From NCBI RefSeq assembly GCF_018449795.1, contig NZ_JAAVVE010000024.1, forward strand, positions 1 to 59,730: a stretch of DNA of 59,730 nt. The letters run 5' to 3'. The DNA comes from Sphingomonas sp. dw_22. Lineage in GTDB: Bacteria > Pseudomonadota > Alphaproteobacteria > Sphingomonadales > Sphingomonadaceae. Under the pieces are notes generated by a model. The model searched no databases and had not been told where the DNA came from. It was given only the letters and a program-made list of their open reading frames with translations. Positions 32,903 to 42,435 of this stretch are shown here, piece after piece (positions within the stretch are counted from its first letter, which is position 1; every line of letters begins with the position of its first letter). Position numbers and translations under genes: made by a program.

Positions 32903-35524
32903 ATGCGTCTTTCCAAGCTCGTGGCGACCACGGCCGGCCTTCTCGCGTCTCTCTCCATTCCTGGCGCGCTGCGCGCCGGACAATCCGTGCCAGATCCTGT
33001 CACGGCCGGCACGGCGCCGCAAAAGGCGGCGCAGGACGCATGGGTGCCCGGCAGCAGCTACGACCCTGCGATCCCGACGATCCAGCAAGTCCTCGGCTTC
33101 ACTCCGCCCGCGCAGTTCACCAGCTTCTACGAAACCGAAAAGCTGCTGCATCGCTGGGCCGAAAGCTCGAACCGCGCCCGATTGGTGACATATGGCGAGG
33201 ATTATGAGGGCAAGAAGCTCTACATGCTGGTGATCAGCAGCCCGAAGAACATCGCGGCGCTGGATGCGCACGTCGCCAATCTCGGCAAGCTGACCGATCC
33301 GCGGACCCTTCGGCCCGGCGAGTTGCCGGCCATTATCGAGAACACCCCGGGGGCGGTGATGATCTCGACGATCGACACGAGCGAAGCCTCGTCCGTGGAA
33401 GCAATGCAGCTCGTTGCCTATCAGCTGCTCGCCGGCACCGATGCGCGCACGCAGCGTATTCTCGACAATGTGCTGACCTATATCATTCCGGTCGAGAACC
33501 CTTCGCCACGCGAGCGCTATGTCGCCTGGTATCGCACCGCGCAGAGCCAGATCGCCAAGGCCGATCCCAATGCTGCAGAGCACAACGAGCCCTGGGGCGT
33601 GGGCAGCGATTCGAACCACTACCTGCTCGACCCCAATCGCGACATGGTGCCGCTGAAGATGCGCGAGGGCCGCGCCAAGGTGGAGCTGATCCGCAACTGG
33701 CGACCCGAGCTGGCGCTCGACATCCATGAGATGGGCGCCAATTCGACCTTCTTCTTCCCGCCCTATCCCGAGCCGTACAACACCAACCTGCCCAATGACT
33801 GGCTGAAGAAGTGGTGGGATATCTATGGCAAGGACATGCGCCAGCAGTTCGATGCACGCGGCTGGCGCTATTATTCGGGTGATTCGTTCGGTTCGCCCTT
33901 CCTCGGCATGCACACGCTCTATACCCAGTATCACGGCATGATCGGCGTGCTGTTCGAGCAGGCGGCAGGCAGCGGCGGGCTGGTGATCGAGCGCGACAAC
34001 GGCACGCTGCTGACATTGCGCGATCGCGTGTCGCATCACGTCACCGGCATGATGTCGTACCTCGACACCACCGCCACCAACCGGCGCGAGCTGCACCGCG
34101 ATTTCCAGCAATTCTTCGCCTCGTCGATGAACGGCGTGCCCGGTGTCGCGCAAAAGGCCTATGCGTTTCCGCCCGACGCCGACCCCAACAAGATGTCGCA
34201 GTTCATCGACAGCCTGCTCGCGCACGGGATCGAAGTGCAGCGTACCACCCAGCCCTTTTCGGTTGGCCGGGCCAGCGGCTATTATTCGAGCGCGCCGGGG
34301 CGGCATGATTTCCCGGCCGGTACCTATCTCGTCTCGTTGAGGCAGCCGCTCAGCCGCCTGGCCAACGCCTTGCTCGAGAAGGAACCGTTCCATTCGATCT
34401 CGGTCTTCTACGACATCTCGGTATGGGCCTTGCCCTATCAATACGGCATCGACGGCTATTGGATGGACAGCGCACCTCCGGTCGCCACCGAAGCGGTGAC
34501 CGAGCCCTTGTCGCTCAAGGGCAGCGTGAGCGGACAGGCAGGCTTCGCCTATGTCTGGCCCTATCGCGGCGCGCTCGATGCCGCGGCGGCCTATCGCCTC
34601 GCCGAGGAAGGAGTGAACCTCTATATCCATCCTGGCCCCTTCACGATCGCGGGCAAATCCTATGGTGCGGCCTTCGTCGCGCCACTCGACGAGAACCAGG
34701 CTTCGATCCACGAGCGCGTGCGCGCCGTGGCGGCGGACCTGCCGATACAGGTCCAGGCACTTTCCACCGGCCATAGCGGCCAGGGATCCGACCTTGGCTC
34801 GGGCGTGCTCCAGCCAGTGGGCAAGCCGGCGGTGGCGGTGCTCACCCGCGAAGGCACCGATCAGTCCGCCTGGGGCAGCTTCCACTTCTTCTTCGACGAG
34901 ATGTACAAGCTGCCCTTCACCCCAATGACGATCGAGACGCTGCGCGACGCCGATCTACGCCGCTACAACACGATCATCGTCCCCGATGGTGGCCAGAGCG
35001 TCGGCCGCGGCGGCGTCCGCGGAAAGCCCTATGAATGGTATTTCCGCGAGGAAGGCACCCAGCATCTCAAGGCATGGGTGGAACAGGGCGGCACGCTCAT
35101 CACCGTCAAGGGCGGCACCGCTTTCGCATCGGCGGCAGGCGCCGGGCTGACCAGCACCGAAAGCAAAGGCGTAACGCGCCAGACCCCGGGCGCGATCGTG
35201 CGAGTCGACGCCAAGGGAAGATCGCCGCTGACGCTCGGCTATCCGGACTCGTTCCACGTGCTGTCGCGCAATACGCGACTATTCTCGGCGGGTGAGAAAG
35301 GCCGGGCCGTGCTGTCCTATGCCGAGCCCGCCAAGCTGAAGATCGCCGGCTATCTGCTCGACGAGGACCGGGCCAGCCTTTCCGCGAGCGATTTCCTGAT
35401 CACCGAAAGCGTCGGCAAAGGCCGGGTAATCATGTTCGCCGAGGATCCGAACCTGCGTAATCAATGGACGCACCTCCATCAGCTGTTGTTCAACGCCATC
35501 CTGTTCGGCCCCTTGGTCCGCTAA
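32903..35524 (+). CDS. Secreted M14-family (zinc carboxypeptidase-like) peptidase with altered metal motif
   Basis: The protein has 873 residues with a Sec signal (LVATTAGLLASLSIPGALRA). The peptidase domain covers about 50-400: YGEDYEGKKLYMLVISSP, a region where HxxE is expected but reads STIDTSEASSVEAM (Asp in place of the first His, Glu kept), ENPSPRERYVAWYR, the second-His segment ALDIHEMGANSTFFFPP, and GVLFEQAAGSGG with the likely catalytic Glu. A long C-terminal part ends with a glutamine-amidotransferase-like fold (YNTIIVPDGGQS, MFAEDPNLRNQW). It would trim peptides or amide conjugates in the periplasm. It shares a promoter region with the permease. Confidence 0.85.
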   Translation: MRLSKLVATTAGLLASLSIPGALRAGQSVPDPVTAGTAPQKAAQDAWVPGSSYDPAIPTIQQVLGFTPPAQFTSFYETEKLLHRWAESSNRARLVTYGEDYEGKKLYMLVISSPKNIAALDAHVANLGKLTDPRTLRPGELPAIIENTPGAVMISTIDTSEASSVEAMQLVAYQLLAGTDARTQRILDNVLTYIIPVENPSPRERYVAWYRTAQSQIAKADPNAAEHNEPWGVGSDSNHYLLDPNRDMVPLKMREGRAKVELIRNWRPELALDIHEMGANSTFFFPPYPEPYNTNLPNDWLKKWWDIYGKDMRQQFDARGWRYYSGDSFGSPFLGMHTLYTQYHGMIGVLFEQAAGSGGLVIERDNGTLLTLRDRVSHHVTGMMSYLDTTATNRRELHRDFQQFFASSMNGVPGVAQKAYAFPPDADPNKMSQFIDSLLAHGIEVQRTTQPFSVGRASGYYSSAPGRHDFPAGTYLVSLRQPLSRLANALLEKEPFHSISVFYDISVWALPYQYGIDGYWMDSAPPVATEAVTEPLSLKGSVSGQAGFAYVWPYRGALDAAAAYRLAEEGVNLYIHPGPFTIAGKSYGAAFVAPLDENQASIHERVRAVAADLPIQVQALSTGHSGQGSDLGSGVLQPVGKPAVAVLTREGTDQSAWGSFHFFFDEMYKLPFTPMTIETLRDADLRRYNTIIVPDGGQSVGRGGVRGKPYEWYFREEGTQHLKAWVEQGGTLITVKGGTAFASAAGAGLTSTESKGVTRQTPGAIVRVDAKGRSPLTLGYPDSFHVLSRNTRLFSAGEKGRAVLSYAEPAKLKIAGYLLDEDRASLSASDFLITESVGKGRVIMFAEDPNLRNQWTHLHQLLFNAILFGPLVR

Positions 35525-35861
35525 TCGATTTCCCCTGCGACCTCGATGTTGCCTGCGTCGACACGATCCTCAGGCAAGTTTAAAGAGTGTGGCCTGGGTG
35601 TTTTGTCCCCTGCATTTAATGATGCGGATTAAGTATAAAGTGAACCGCCCCGGGGTTTGTCGGGGGTTTCCGGGTTTAAGTTGCGTGGCAATGGGTGTGT
35701 CGTCGAGCATGGCATAGTATCGCTCTTCGGCCTCGGTTTCGCTCCTCTCCATACGTCGCCTCAGTCGAGATAGCCGACCATATCCTGAACATCGATCGCC
35801 GAGATCAGGATCATCGCCGGAGCATGGTAGAAGACACAGAACGCCGGAAGCGAGGTCCGGC
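35525..35861. other. Intergenic region with three island-type operator-like sites
   Basis: No gene is recognisable. Sites: 35573-35584 (GGCAA-GT-TTAAA), 35628-35639 (ATTAA-GT-ATAAA) and about 35675-35684 (TTTAA-GT-TGC). A minus-strand frame covering this stretch runs antisense into the cation transporter and looks spurious. The sites may be left from a lost gene or may regulate the upstream peptidase unit's neighbour. Confidence 0.4.
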
Positions 35862-36512
35862 ATGGCCGAGGATTGTTGTTCGAGAAAAGGCGCGACGCTC
35901 GCGCGGCTCGCGGAAAAGGCCGGGCAGCGCCGGGTGCTGGTGATTGTGATGATCATCAACCTCGCGATGTTTGCGGCAGATTTCGGCGGCGGCCTGTTTG
36001 CACGTTCCTCCGCGCTGATGGCCGATTCGGTCGATATGCTGGGCGATGGCATCGTCTATGCGTTGAGCCTCTACGCGCTGCATCGTGGCCCGCGCTGGGA
36101 AGCTGGCACCGCACTCGCCAAGGGTGGCCTGATCCTGGCGCTTGCGATCGCGGTAGGGATCGAGATCACCGACAAGGTGGCGAATGGCGTCCCTCCATCG
36201 AGCAGCCTGATGCTAGGCTTTGGCGGCGCGGCGCTGGTGGCGAACCTGGCCTGCCTGGCGATGCTATGGCGATTCCGGCACGCGAACGTGAACATAAGCA
36301 GCACCTTCGAATGCTCGCGCAACGATGTAGCGTCGAATCTTGGCGTGCTGATCGCCGCTGGCCTCGTCGCTGCGACAGGCGCGGGCTGGCCCGATATCCT
36401 GGTCGGCGGGGTGATCGCGCTGATCTTGTTACGTTCGGCCGGGAGAGTGCTCTCCGCCGCCCTGCCCGCCTGGCGCGACGCCAAGCCTGTGTCACCGGAG
36501 ATACTGCGATGA
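35862..36512 (+). CDS. Cation diffusion facilitator-type heavy-metal transporter (short form)
   Basis: The protein has 216 residues with about 5-6 membrane helices and no C-terminal cytoplasmic domain, shorter than the roughly 300-residue CDF proteins. A metal site is visible in helix 2 (SSALMADSVDMLGD, Asp-x3-Asp) and a second in helix 5 (CSRNDVASN), where the usual His-x3-Asp is changed. The N-terminus carries a Cys pair (EDCCSRKG). This short form is common beside czc genes in sphingomonads and would export Zn, Co or Cd from the cytoplasm. The next gene begins within its stop codon. Confidence 0.85.
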   Translation: MAEDCCSRKGATLARLAEKAGQRRVLVIVMIINLAMFAADFGGGLFARSSALMADSVDMLGDGIVYALSLYALHRGPRWEAGTALAKGGLILALAIAVGIEITDKVANGVPPSSSLMLGFGGAALVANLACLAMLWRFRHANVNISSTFECSRNDVASNLGVLIAAGLVAATGAGWPDILVGGVIALILLRSAGRVLSAALPAWRDAKPVSPEILR

Positions 36513-36877
36513 CAGCTCCGGCCTATTTCCCTACAACTGCAGCCATGCACCGCCCCGGCTGGTTCCTGCTGCTCGCCCTCCTCGCTGTCGCGCTGACGGC
36601 GAGTTCCGCGGCGCATGCGCGCGAGGCGCTGGGCAGCGCCACGATCTCCTGTAGCGGCGAGACGCATGCCGATGGTGACGGCGACCAAGTGCCGGGCGAT
36701 GCCGATCAGGGCGTGCCGCACCACCATGGCAATTGCCACGGCCACGCCGTCGCATTGCGGACGGGCGCAGTGGAATCGGTACACCCCTTACCGCTGGCGA
36801 GCTGTGCCTTTGCATCGCCGGCGGCGGACCTAGCCTCGTTTCTCGTCGATCCCGCCTTGCGGCCACCGAGAGTCTGA
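36509..36877 (+). CDS. Small exported His-rich protein of the metal-resistance operon
   Basis: The protein has 122 residues with an ATGA overlap with the transporter gene. A hydrophobic leader (GWFLLLALLAVALTASSAAHA) is followed by a metal-rich middle (ETHADGDGDQ, PHHHGNCHGH). It resembles CzcI-like small periplasmic proteins in position and character, not clearly in sequence. It may bind metal in the periplasm. An inner ATG at 36545 would place the leader directly at the N-terminus. Confidence 0.65.
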   Translation: MTAPAYFPTTAAMHRPGWFLLLALLAVALTASSAAHAREALGSATISCSGETHADGDGDQVPGDADQGVPHHHGNCHGHAVALRTGAVESVHPLPLASCAFASPAADLASFLVDPALRPPRV

Positions 36878-36948
36878 GGCGCGCGCCCGCGCGCCATCCA
36901 GCCCCTGACCGCAATCGCCGGTGTACTGCCGGCTGAGGAACCCGATCG

Positions 36949-38088
36949 ATGAGAACGCTATTCGCGGCTCTGCCGCTTACCCTGACGCTTGCCGCCTGTG
37001 GCGGCGGCGGGAACCTGCAAACCAACCAGGCCGAGCCGGCCGAGGCCACGCACGCCGAGGAAGGCGTCGTCGCGCTCACCCCACAGCAGATCGCCACTGC
37101 CGGCATCGAGTTGACCCACCCGACGCTCGGCGGCAGCGGCGGCACGATCGAGTTGCCCGCCTTGCTGGAAAGCGACCCGCAGGCGACGCGGATCGTTGCC
37201 GCCACTGTACCCGGCCGCATCGTCGAGCTGCGTCGCAACCTTGGAGACCGCGTCCGTCAGGACGAGACGCTCGCGGTGCTCGAAAGCCGGGAAGCCGCCG
37301 GTCTTCAGGCCGAAGTGCAGCGCGCCGCCGCCGGTGCCGAGCTCGCCCACAAGACGCTCGCCCGGGATGAGGCGCTCTATGCCAAGGGCTTCCGTCCCCT
37401 GCGGGAAGTCGAGATCTCGCGTGCGGCCGCAAAACAGGCGGACGTAGCGCTTCGCCTCGCCCGAGAGCAGGTGGCCGCCAGCGGATCGCGCGGCGGGCGC
37501 TACAACCGCATCGTCATCGCCGCGCCAATCTCCGGCCAGGTGATCGCGCGCACCGCCGTACTCGGCCAGAACTTTGCCGCCGATGCCGCCGAGACCGAGC
37601 TGTTCCGCGTAGCCCGCCTCGACCGGCTGAGCGTGTCGCTCTCGCTTTCCCCCGCCGATGCCGCACGAGTGCGCGTCGGCACGCCGGTGCAGGTCAGCGC
37701 TGCTGGCCGCACCGGCCAGGCGTGCATCCGCTTCGTCTCCCCGGTGCTCGACGAGAAGACCCGGCAGGTGCCGGTGCTCGCCGAACTCGACAACCGCGCT
37801 GGCCAATGGCGCGCTGGCGAGCCGGTCACGGCATCGGTATCGCTGCCCGGCAATGGCGACGGCACGATCCGCGTGCCCTCCACCGCGGTGCAGACCGTCG
37901 AGGGCCGCACCGTCGTCTTCGTCCGCACCGGCAAAGGCTTCCGTGCCGTGCCGGTGACGCTCGGGCGCCGGGACGGCGCAATGGTGATTGTCGCGTTCGG
38001 CCTGACCGGCCACGAGACGATCGCGGCGGCGAACAGCTTCACCTTGAAATCGGCACTCGGCGCGTCCGAAGCCGGGCACGAGGACTGA
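36949..38088 (+). CDS. czcB: RND efflux periplasmic adaptor (CzcB-like membrane-fusion lipoprotein)
   Basis: The protein has 379 residues. The lipobox LTLAACGGGG at the N-terminus points to an inner-membrane lipoprotein. It contains a barrel-sandwich (lipoyl-like) half VAATVPGRIVELRRNLGDRV, a helical hairpin, the second half IAAPISGQVIARTAVLGQ and beta-barrel strands. It links the CzcA pump to an outer-membrane factor. It lies 4 bp upstream of czcA. No czcC-like outer-membrane gene is present in the cluster, so that partner must be elsewhere. Confidence 0.88.
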   Translation: MRTLFAALPLTLTLAACGGGGNLQTNQAEPAEATHAEEGVVALTPQQIATAGIELTHPTLGGSGGTIELPALLESDPQATRIVAATVPGRIVELRRNLGDRVRQDETLAVLESREAAGLQAEVQRAAAGAELAHKTLARDEALYAKGFRPLREVEISRAAAKQADVALRLAREQVAASGSRGGRYNRIVIAAPISGQVIARTAVLGQNFAADAAETELFRVARLDRLSVSLSLSPADAARVRVGTPVQVSAAGRTGQACIRFVSPVLDEKTRQVPVLAELDNRAGQWRAGEPVTASVSLPGNGDGTIRVPSTAVQTVEGRTVVFVRTGKGFRAVPVTLGRRDGAMVIVAFGLTGHETIAAANSFTLKSALGASEAGHED

Positions 38089-38092
38089 GACC

Positions 38093-41000
38093 ATGATCGA
38101 TCGCATCGTCGCATGGGCGGTGGACAAGCGCTGGCTTGTCCTCCTGCTCACCCTCATCGCCGCCATTATCGGTGCCGGCGCGCTCTGGCGCCTGCCTATC
38201 GATGCAGTGCCGGACATCACCAACAACCAGGTGCAGGTGAACGTCCTGGCGCCCGCGCTCTCGCCCGAGCTGATCGAGAAGCAGGTCGCCTTCCCGATCG
38301 AGACCGCGCTTTCGGGGATCAAGGGGCTGAAGAGCACGCGTTCGCTCAGCCGCAACGGCTTCGTCCAGGTCACCGCGATCTTCTCCGATTCGACCGACAT
38401 CTACTTCGCGCGCCAGCAGGTGCAGGAGCGCCTGTCGCAAGCGCAGGAAGACCTGCCCACCGGTGCCCGGCCCGAGTTGGGACCGATCGCGACCGGCCTG
38501 GGCGAAGTCTATATCTGGACGCTGCGCTACGCCGAGCGCGGGCACGACGGTCACCGCCCCGGCGAGCCCGGCCTCCAACCCGATGGCAGCTACATCACGC
38601 CCGAGGGCGACCGCCTCGCCACCGAGGCAGACAAGGCCACCTATCTCCACACCGTGCAGGACTGGATCGTCGCGCCGCAGGTGAAGAGTGTCGAGGGGGT
38701 CGCCGGCATCGACTCGCTCGGCGGTTTCGAGAAGGAATATCTGGTCGTCCCGGACGTCCAGCGGCTCGCCGGCCTGCGCCTGTCGCTGGCCGATCTTGCC
38801 GAGGCGCTCGAACGCAACAATGTCGCCACCGGCGGCGGCACGGTGAACCGCAATGGCGAGGGCCTGGCGGTGCGCGCCGATGCCCGCATCCGCAGCCTGG
38901 CGGAACTGCGCGGCACGGTGATCGCGACACGCGAGAACACGCCGATCACGCTCGGCCAGGTCGCCGACGTGCGGCTGGGCCAGGGCATCCGCTGGGCGCG
39001 GGATCGGAGAATGGCCGCGAAGTGGTCACCGGCACCGCGATCATGCGGATCGGCGAGAATAGCCGAACCGTCTCCACCGGAGTGGATGCCAAGCTGAAGG
39101 CGATCGCTCCGTCATTGCCGCGCGACATCGTGATCGAGCCGGTGCTGGATCGCACCAAGCTGGTCAACGCGACCATCGCCACCGTCTCGAAGAACCTCGC
39201 CGAGGGTGCGCTGCTCGTCATCGTCGTGCTGTTCCTGTTGCTCGGCAACTTCCGCGCTGCGCTGATCGCGGCGATGGTGATCCCGATCACTATGCTGCTC
39301 ACCGGCTTCGGCATGCTGCAGGCGGGCGTTTCGGCGAACCTGATGAGCCTTGGCGCGCTCGACTTCGGCCTGATCGTCGATGGCGCGGTGATCATCGTCG
39401 AGAATGCGCTGCGCCGCCTTGCCGAGCGTCAACACGCTGAGGGCCGCGCGCTCGACCTGTCCGAGCGCCTGGCCACCGTCTCCGCCGCCGCGCGCGAGAT
39501 GATCCGCCCCTCGGTCTATGGCCAGGCCATCATCATGCTCGTCTATCTGCCGCTGCTCACGCTGACCGGGGTGGAGGGCAAGACCTTCGAGCCGATGGCG
39601 CTCACCGTCATCATCGCGCTCGGCTTCGCCTTCATCCTCTCGCTCACCTTCGTGCCCGCCGCGGTGGCGATCGCCTTGTCCAGGCCCGTCGACGAGAAGG
39701 AGGGCCGGATCATATCGTGGCTGCGCCGACGCTACGAACCCGGCCTCGACCGTGCGATGAAACGGCCCGCGCTGACTATCGGCGTCGCGCTCGGCGCGCT
39801 TGCCCTGGCGGGTGCGGCTTACACTACGCTCGGCCAGGAGTTCCTGCCCCAGCTCGACGAGGGCGACGTGCTTGTCTCCGCCTTCCGCGTGCCGGGCACT
39901 TCGGTGGAGCAGAGCCAGAAGATGCAGGCACAGATCGAGCATGCGCTGCAAGGCATGCCCGAGATCCGCACCGTCTTCTCGCGCACCGGCACTGCCGAGG
40001 TCGCCTCGGATCCGATGCCGCCCAATGCCACCGACACCTTCATCATGCTCAAGGATCGCAGGGACTGGCCCAATCCGTCCGAAGACAAGGCAGCAGTGGT
40101 CGAGCGGATCGAGGCGCGGCTCGCCCGGGTGCCGGGGCATGCCTATGAGGTCACCCAACCGATCCAGATGCGCTTCAACGAGCTGATCGCCGGTGTGCGT
40201 TCGGACGTGGCGGTCAAGGTGTTCGGCGAGGATTTCGGCGAGCTCAATGCCACCGCCGCGAAGATCGCGGGCGTGCTGCGCAAGGTGCCGGGCGCGGAGG
40301 ACGTCAAGGTCGAGCAGACCGAAGGGCTGCCGATGCTCGACATCGCCTTCAACCACGATGCCGCCGCGCGGCTGGGCGTGCGGGCGCAGGACGTGGCGGA
40401 TACCGTCTCCACTGCGGTAGGCGGACGTCAGGCTGGCGTGATCTTCGAGGGCGACCGGCGCTTTCCAGTCGTCATCCGCCTGGACGATGCAATGCGCTCC
40501 GATCTGGAGGCGCTCGGTCAGGTACCGGTGCCGACGCCCTCCGGCGCCTTCGTGCCGCTCTCCTCGGTCGCCGAGATCCGTTTGATCGACGGCCCGAACC
40601 AGATCAGCCGCGAGAATGGCAAGCGGCGCGTCGTCGTCCAGGCCAATGTGCGCGGGCGCGACGTGGCGAGGGTCGTCGCGGAAGCACAGGCGGGAATATC
40701 GCGCGACATCGCCTTGCCGGCGGGCACCTGGCTCGAATGGGGCGGGCAATTCCAGAATCTCGCCTCGGCGCGCGACCGGCTGTTAATCGTGGTTCCCGCC
40801 TGCTTCGTGCTGATCCTGCTGCTGCTCTACGGTGCACTCGGCAATGTCCGCGATGCCGCGATCGTCTTCACCGGCGTGCCGCTGGCGCTGGTCGGCGGAG
40901 TGCTGGCGCTGCTGCTGCGGGGCATGCCCTTCTCGATCTCGGCAGCTGTGGGCTTCATCGCGCTATCGGGAATCGCGGTGCTCAACGGCCTGGTGATGCT

Positions 41001-41271
41001 CACGTCCATACGTCAGCTTGTCGCCGATGGCCGCGACCGCGCCACGGCCGCTCGTGAAGGCGCGCTCGCCCGCCTCCGCCCGGTAGCGATGACAGCGCTG
41101 GTGGCCAGCCTCGGCTTCGTTCCGATGGCGCTCGGCCACGGTGCCGGCGCCGAGGTCCAGAAGCCGCTGGCGACCGTGGTGATCGGTGGCCTCTTCACCG
41201 CGACATTGCTGACACTCTTCGTGTTGCCCACGCTTTACGCACGATTTGGTCGGCGCCCCGTAGCCACCTGA
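38093..41271 (+). pseudogene. czcA: CzcA-type heavy-metal RND efflux pump, interrupted by a single-base frameshift
   Basis: The first frame (38093 to about 38995) gives a normal CzcA N-terminus (LPIDAVPDITNNQVQVNVLA, GFEKEYLVVPDVQRL) up to GQVADVRLGQGIRW. The text then continues in the -1 frame as GAGSENGREVVTGTAIMRIG through to the end at 41271, including the heavy-metal efflux signature DFGLIVDGAVIIVEN in helix 4. Adding one G to the GGG at 38993-38995 restores a pump of about 1,059 residues, the usual length. It is either a real inactivating deletion in a G run or a sequencing error. If intact, the pump expels Zn, Co or Cd by proton antiport. Confidence 0.85.
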
Positions 41272-41816
41272 TCGGCGATGAGAAGGGAATCCTTCCTCGC
41301 CAAGAGCCAGCATTCCGTCATTCACAAGCCCCGCTCATACGTCGACATGCTCATCTGGCGAACGTCCTAATGGCAAAAGCCGCCGTTTGCCGTGTGCTGC
41401 AGGCGTGGCGGGTAAGTCCCAACGGCGGTCATTCGCGGACAATCTGAACGCACCAGAGCTATCGGCGTTGATTGCCCTGCTCCCTTTCAAGATGAAGGCT
41501 TCTTCTTCAGCTACGAAGGGAAGAACGCGAATGAAAACCGCGACTGATTGCCGATTGGTGTCCCTGAAAGACCATGAAGCTCATTCGCCTCCAAGGTCGG
41601 GCGGCACGGTTATGTTGTAGCGCGGGTCGAGCTCGCCCCCTTTGATGAGAGCGCGCTTGCCCGATCCAAGATCAATGCGGGACGTGTCTAGCCGGGATCG
41701 CCAGATAAGTTGCTGGTTTCATTGCCTCGGATAAGAAGGAAATGGCAAATATACCAACCAAAACACTGTATTATAACAATAATATGTGTCATAATTCACT
41801 TTCCGGTCTCGGATAC
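41272..41816. other. Intergenic stretch with decayed coding traces
   Basis: No intact gene. One short plus-strand run around 41490-41550 reads FQDEGFFFSYEGKNANENRD, protein-like but ending quickly, and another near 41600-41690 reads RHGYVVARVELAPFDESALA; both look like fragments of lost genes that I cannot name. An AT-rich segment at 41740-41800 contains a 6-4-6 inverted repeat (TATTAT/ATAATA, 41769-41784). Confidence 0.4.
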
Positions 41817-41940
41817 GAGAGCGGATCGATGGCTTGCGCTGCGCGAGCGTGGCAGGCGGCAAGCGCCGCTTGCAGCACGTAAAAGCCGTCCCCGCCCCCA
41901 AGTTCTTTGGTCAGTGCCTCGGCGCGGGCCAGCGCATCTT
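41799..41940 (-). pseudogene. Fragment of an ECF sigma factor (DUF6596-containing type)
   Basis: On the minus strand, in a different frame from the YCII gene that precedes it, 41937-41815 reads DALARAEALTKELGG, GDGFYVLQAALAACHARA, then loses similarity and stops. The YVLQAALAACHARA element is typical of the C-terminal part of large ECF sigma factors, where it is normally followed by a TDW..IA-LYD segment that is absent here. Such sigma factors are usually encoded directly after a YCII gene, which supports the identification. Only about 40 residues survive. Confidence 0.5.
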
Positions 41941-42243
41941 GGGACAGCGCTTCGCCCAGGCCACGGCCTCGTCCATGTCCCTGACCTCCCAGATCGAGAA
42001 GCCGGCGACCAGCTCGCGGGCCTCGACGAACGGTCCGTCGATGACCGTGCGGTTGGAGCCATCGAAGGCGATGCGCTTGGCCTCGGCGCTGGGCTTGAGG
42101 CCGGCAGCAGCCACGAAGACGCCGGCTTGGACCAGATCCTCGGTGAACTGGTCCATCGCCTCGAACGCCGCCAGCATCTCGGGCGTGGGGGACACACCTT
42201 TTTCGCTCTCCTCGGTGGCTTTCACGAACACCATAACCCGCAT
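41911..42243 (-). CDS. YCII/DGPF-domain protein, C-terminus replaced by a deletion junction
   Basis: The protein has 110 residues from ATG 42243 with AGGAGA upstream. The body is typical of the family: MRVMVFVKATEESEKGVSP, GLKPSAEAKRIAFDGSNRTV, IDGPFVEARELVAGFSIWEV and DMDEAVAWAKRCP. The normal ending (about 20-30 residues including EIRPLFE) is missing; after KRCP the frame runs into the sigma-factor fragment and stops. YCII proteins of this kind are small ferredoxin-like-fold proteins paired with ECF sigma factors; their function is unclear. It may still fold but has probably lost its regulatory partner. Confidence 0.75.
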   Translation of the reverse strand: MRVMVFVKATEESEKGVSPTPEMLAAFEAMDQFTEDLVQAGVFVAAAGLKPSAEAKRIAFDGSNRTVIDGPFVEARELVAGFSIWEVRDMDEAVAWAKRCPKMRWPAPRH

Positions 42244-42435
42244 CGTCTGTCTCCTTGTTTGAGCCGACCCCTTTTTGGGCGTCTCATAGGCACGACGAAC
42301 GAGCTTGTCGGAAATCGACATCGTTCTGCAAATTCTTCTCGGGCGTCCAAGCGCGCCACTTTCCGGGTAACATAACGCTCCTCGGCCGGCCGGAGAGGCG
42401 CAATTGACATTCGCGCCCGGGATTCATAGGCATCT

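Noticed and set aside
35570..36052. Minus-strand frame across the gap and the cation transporter
   Set aside because: Half of it is antisense to a clear membrane transporter and the rest has no similarity I can name.
41387..41620. Plus-strand 77-codon frame in the gap after czcA
   Set aside because: The protein-like text in this stretch lies in a different frame (FQDEGFFFSYEG), so this frame looks accidental.
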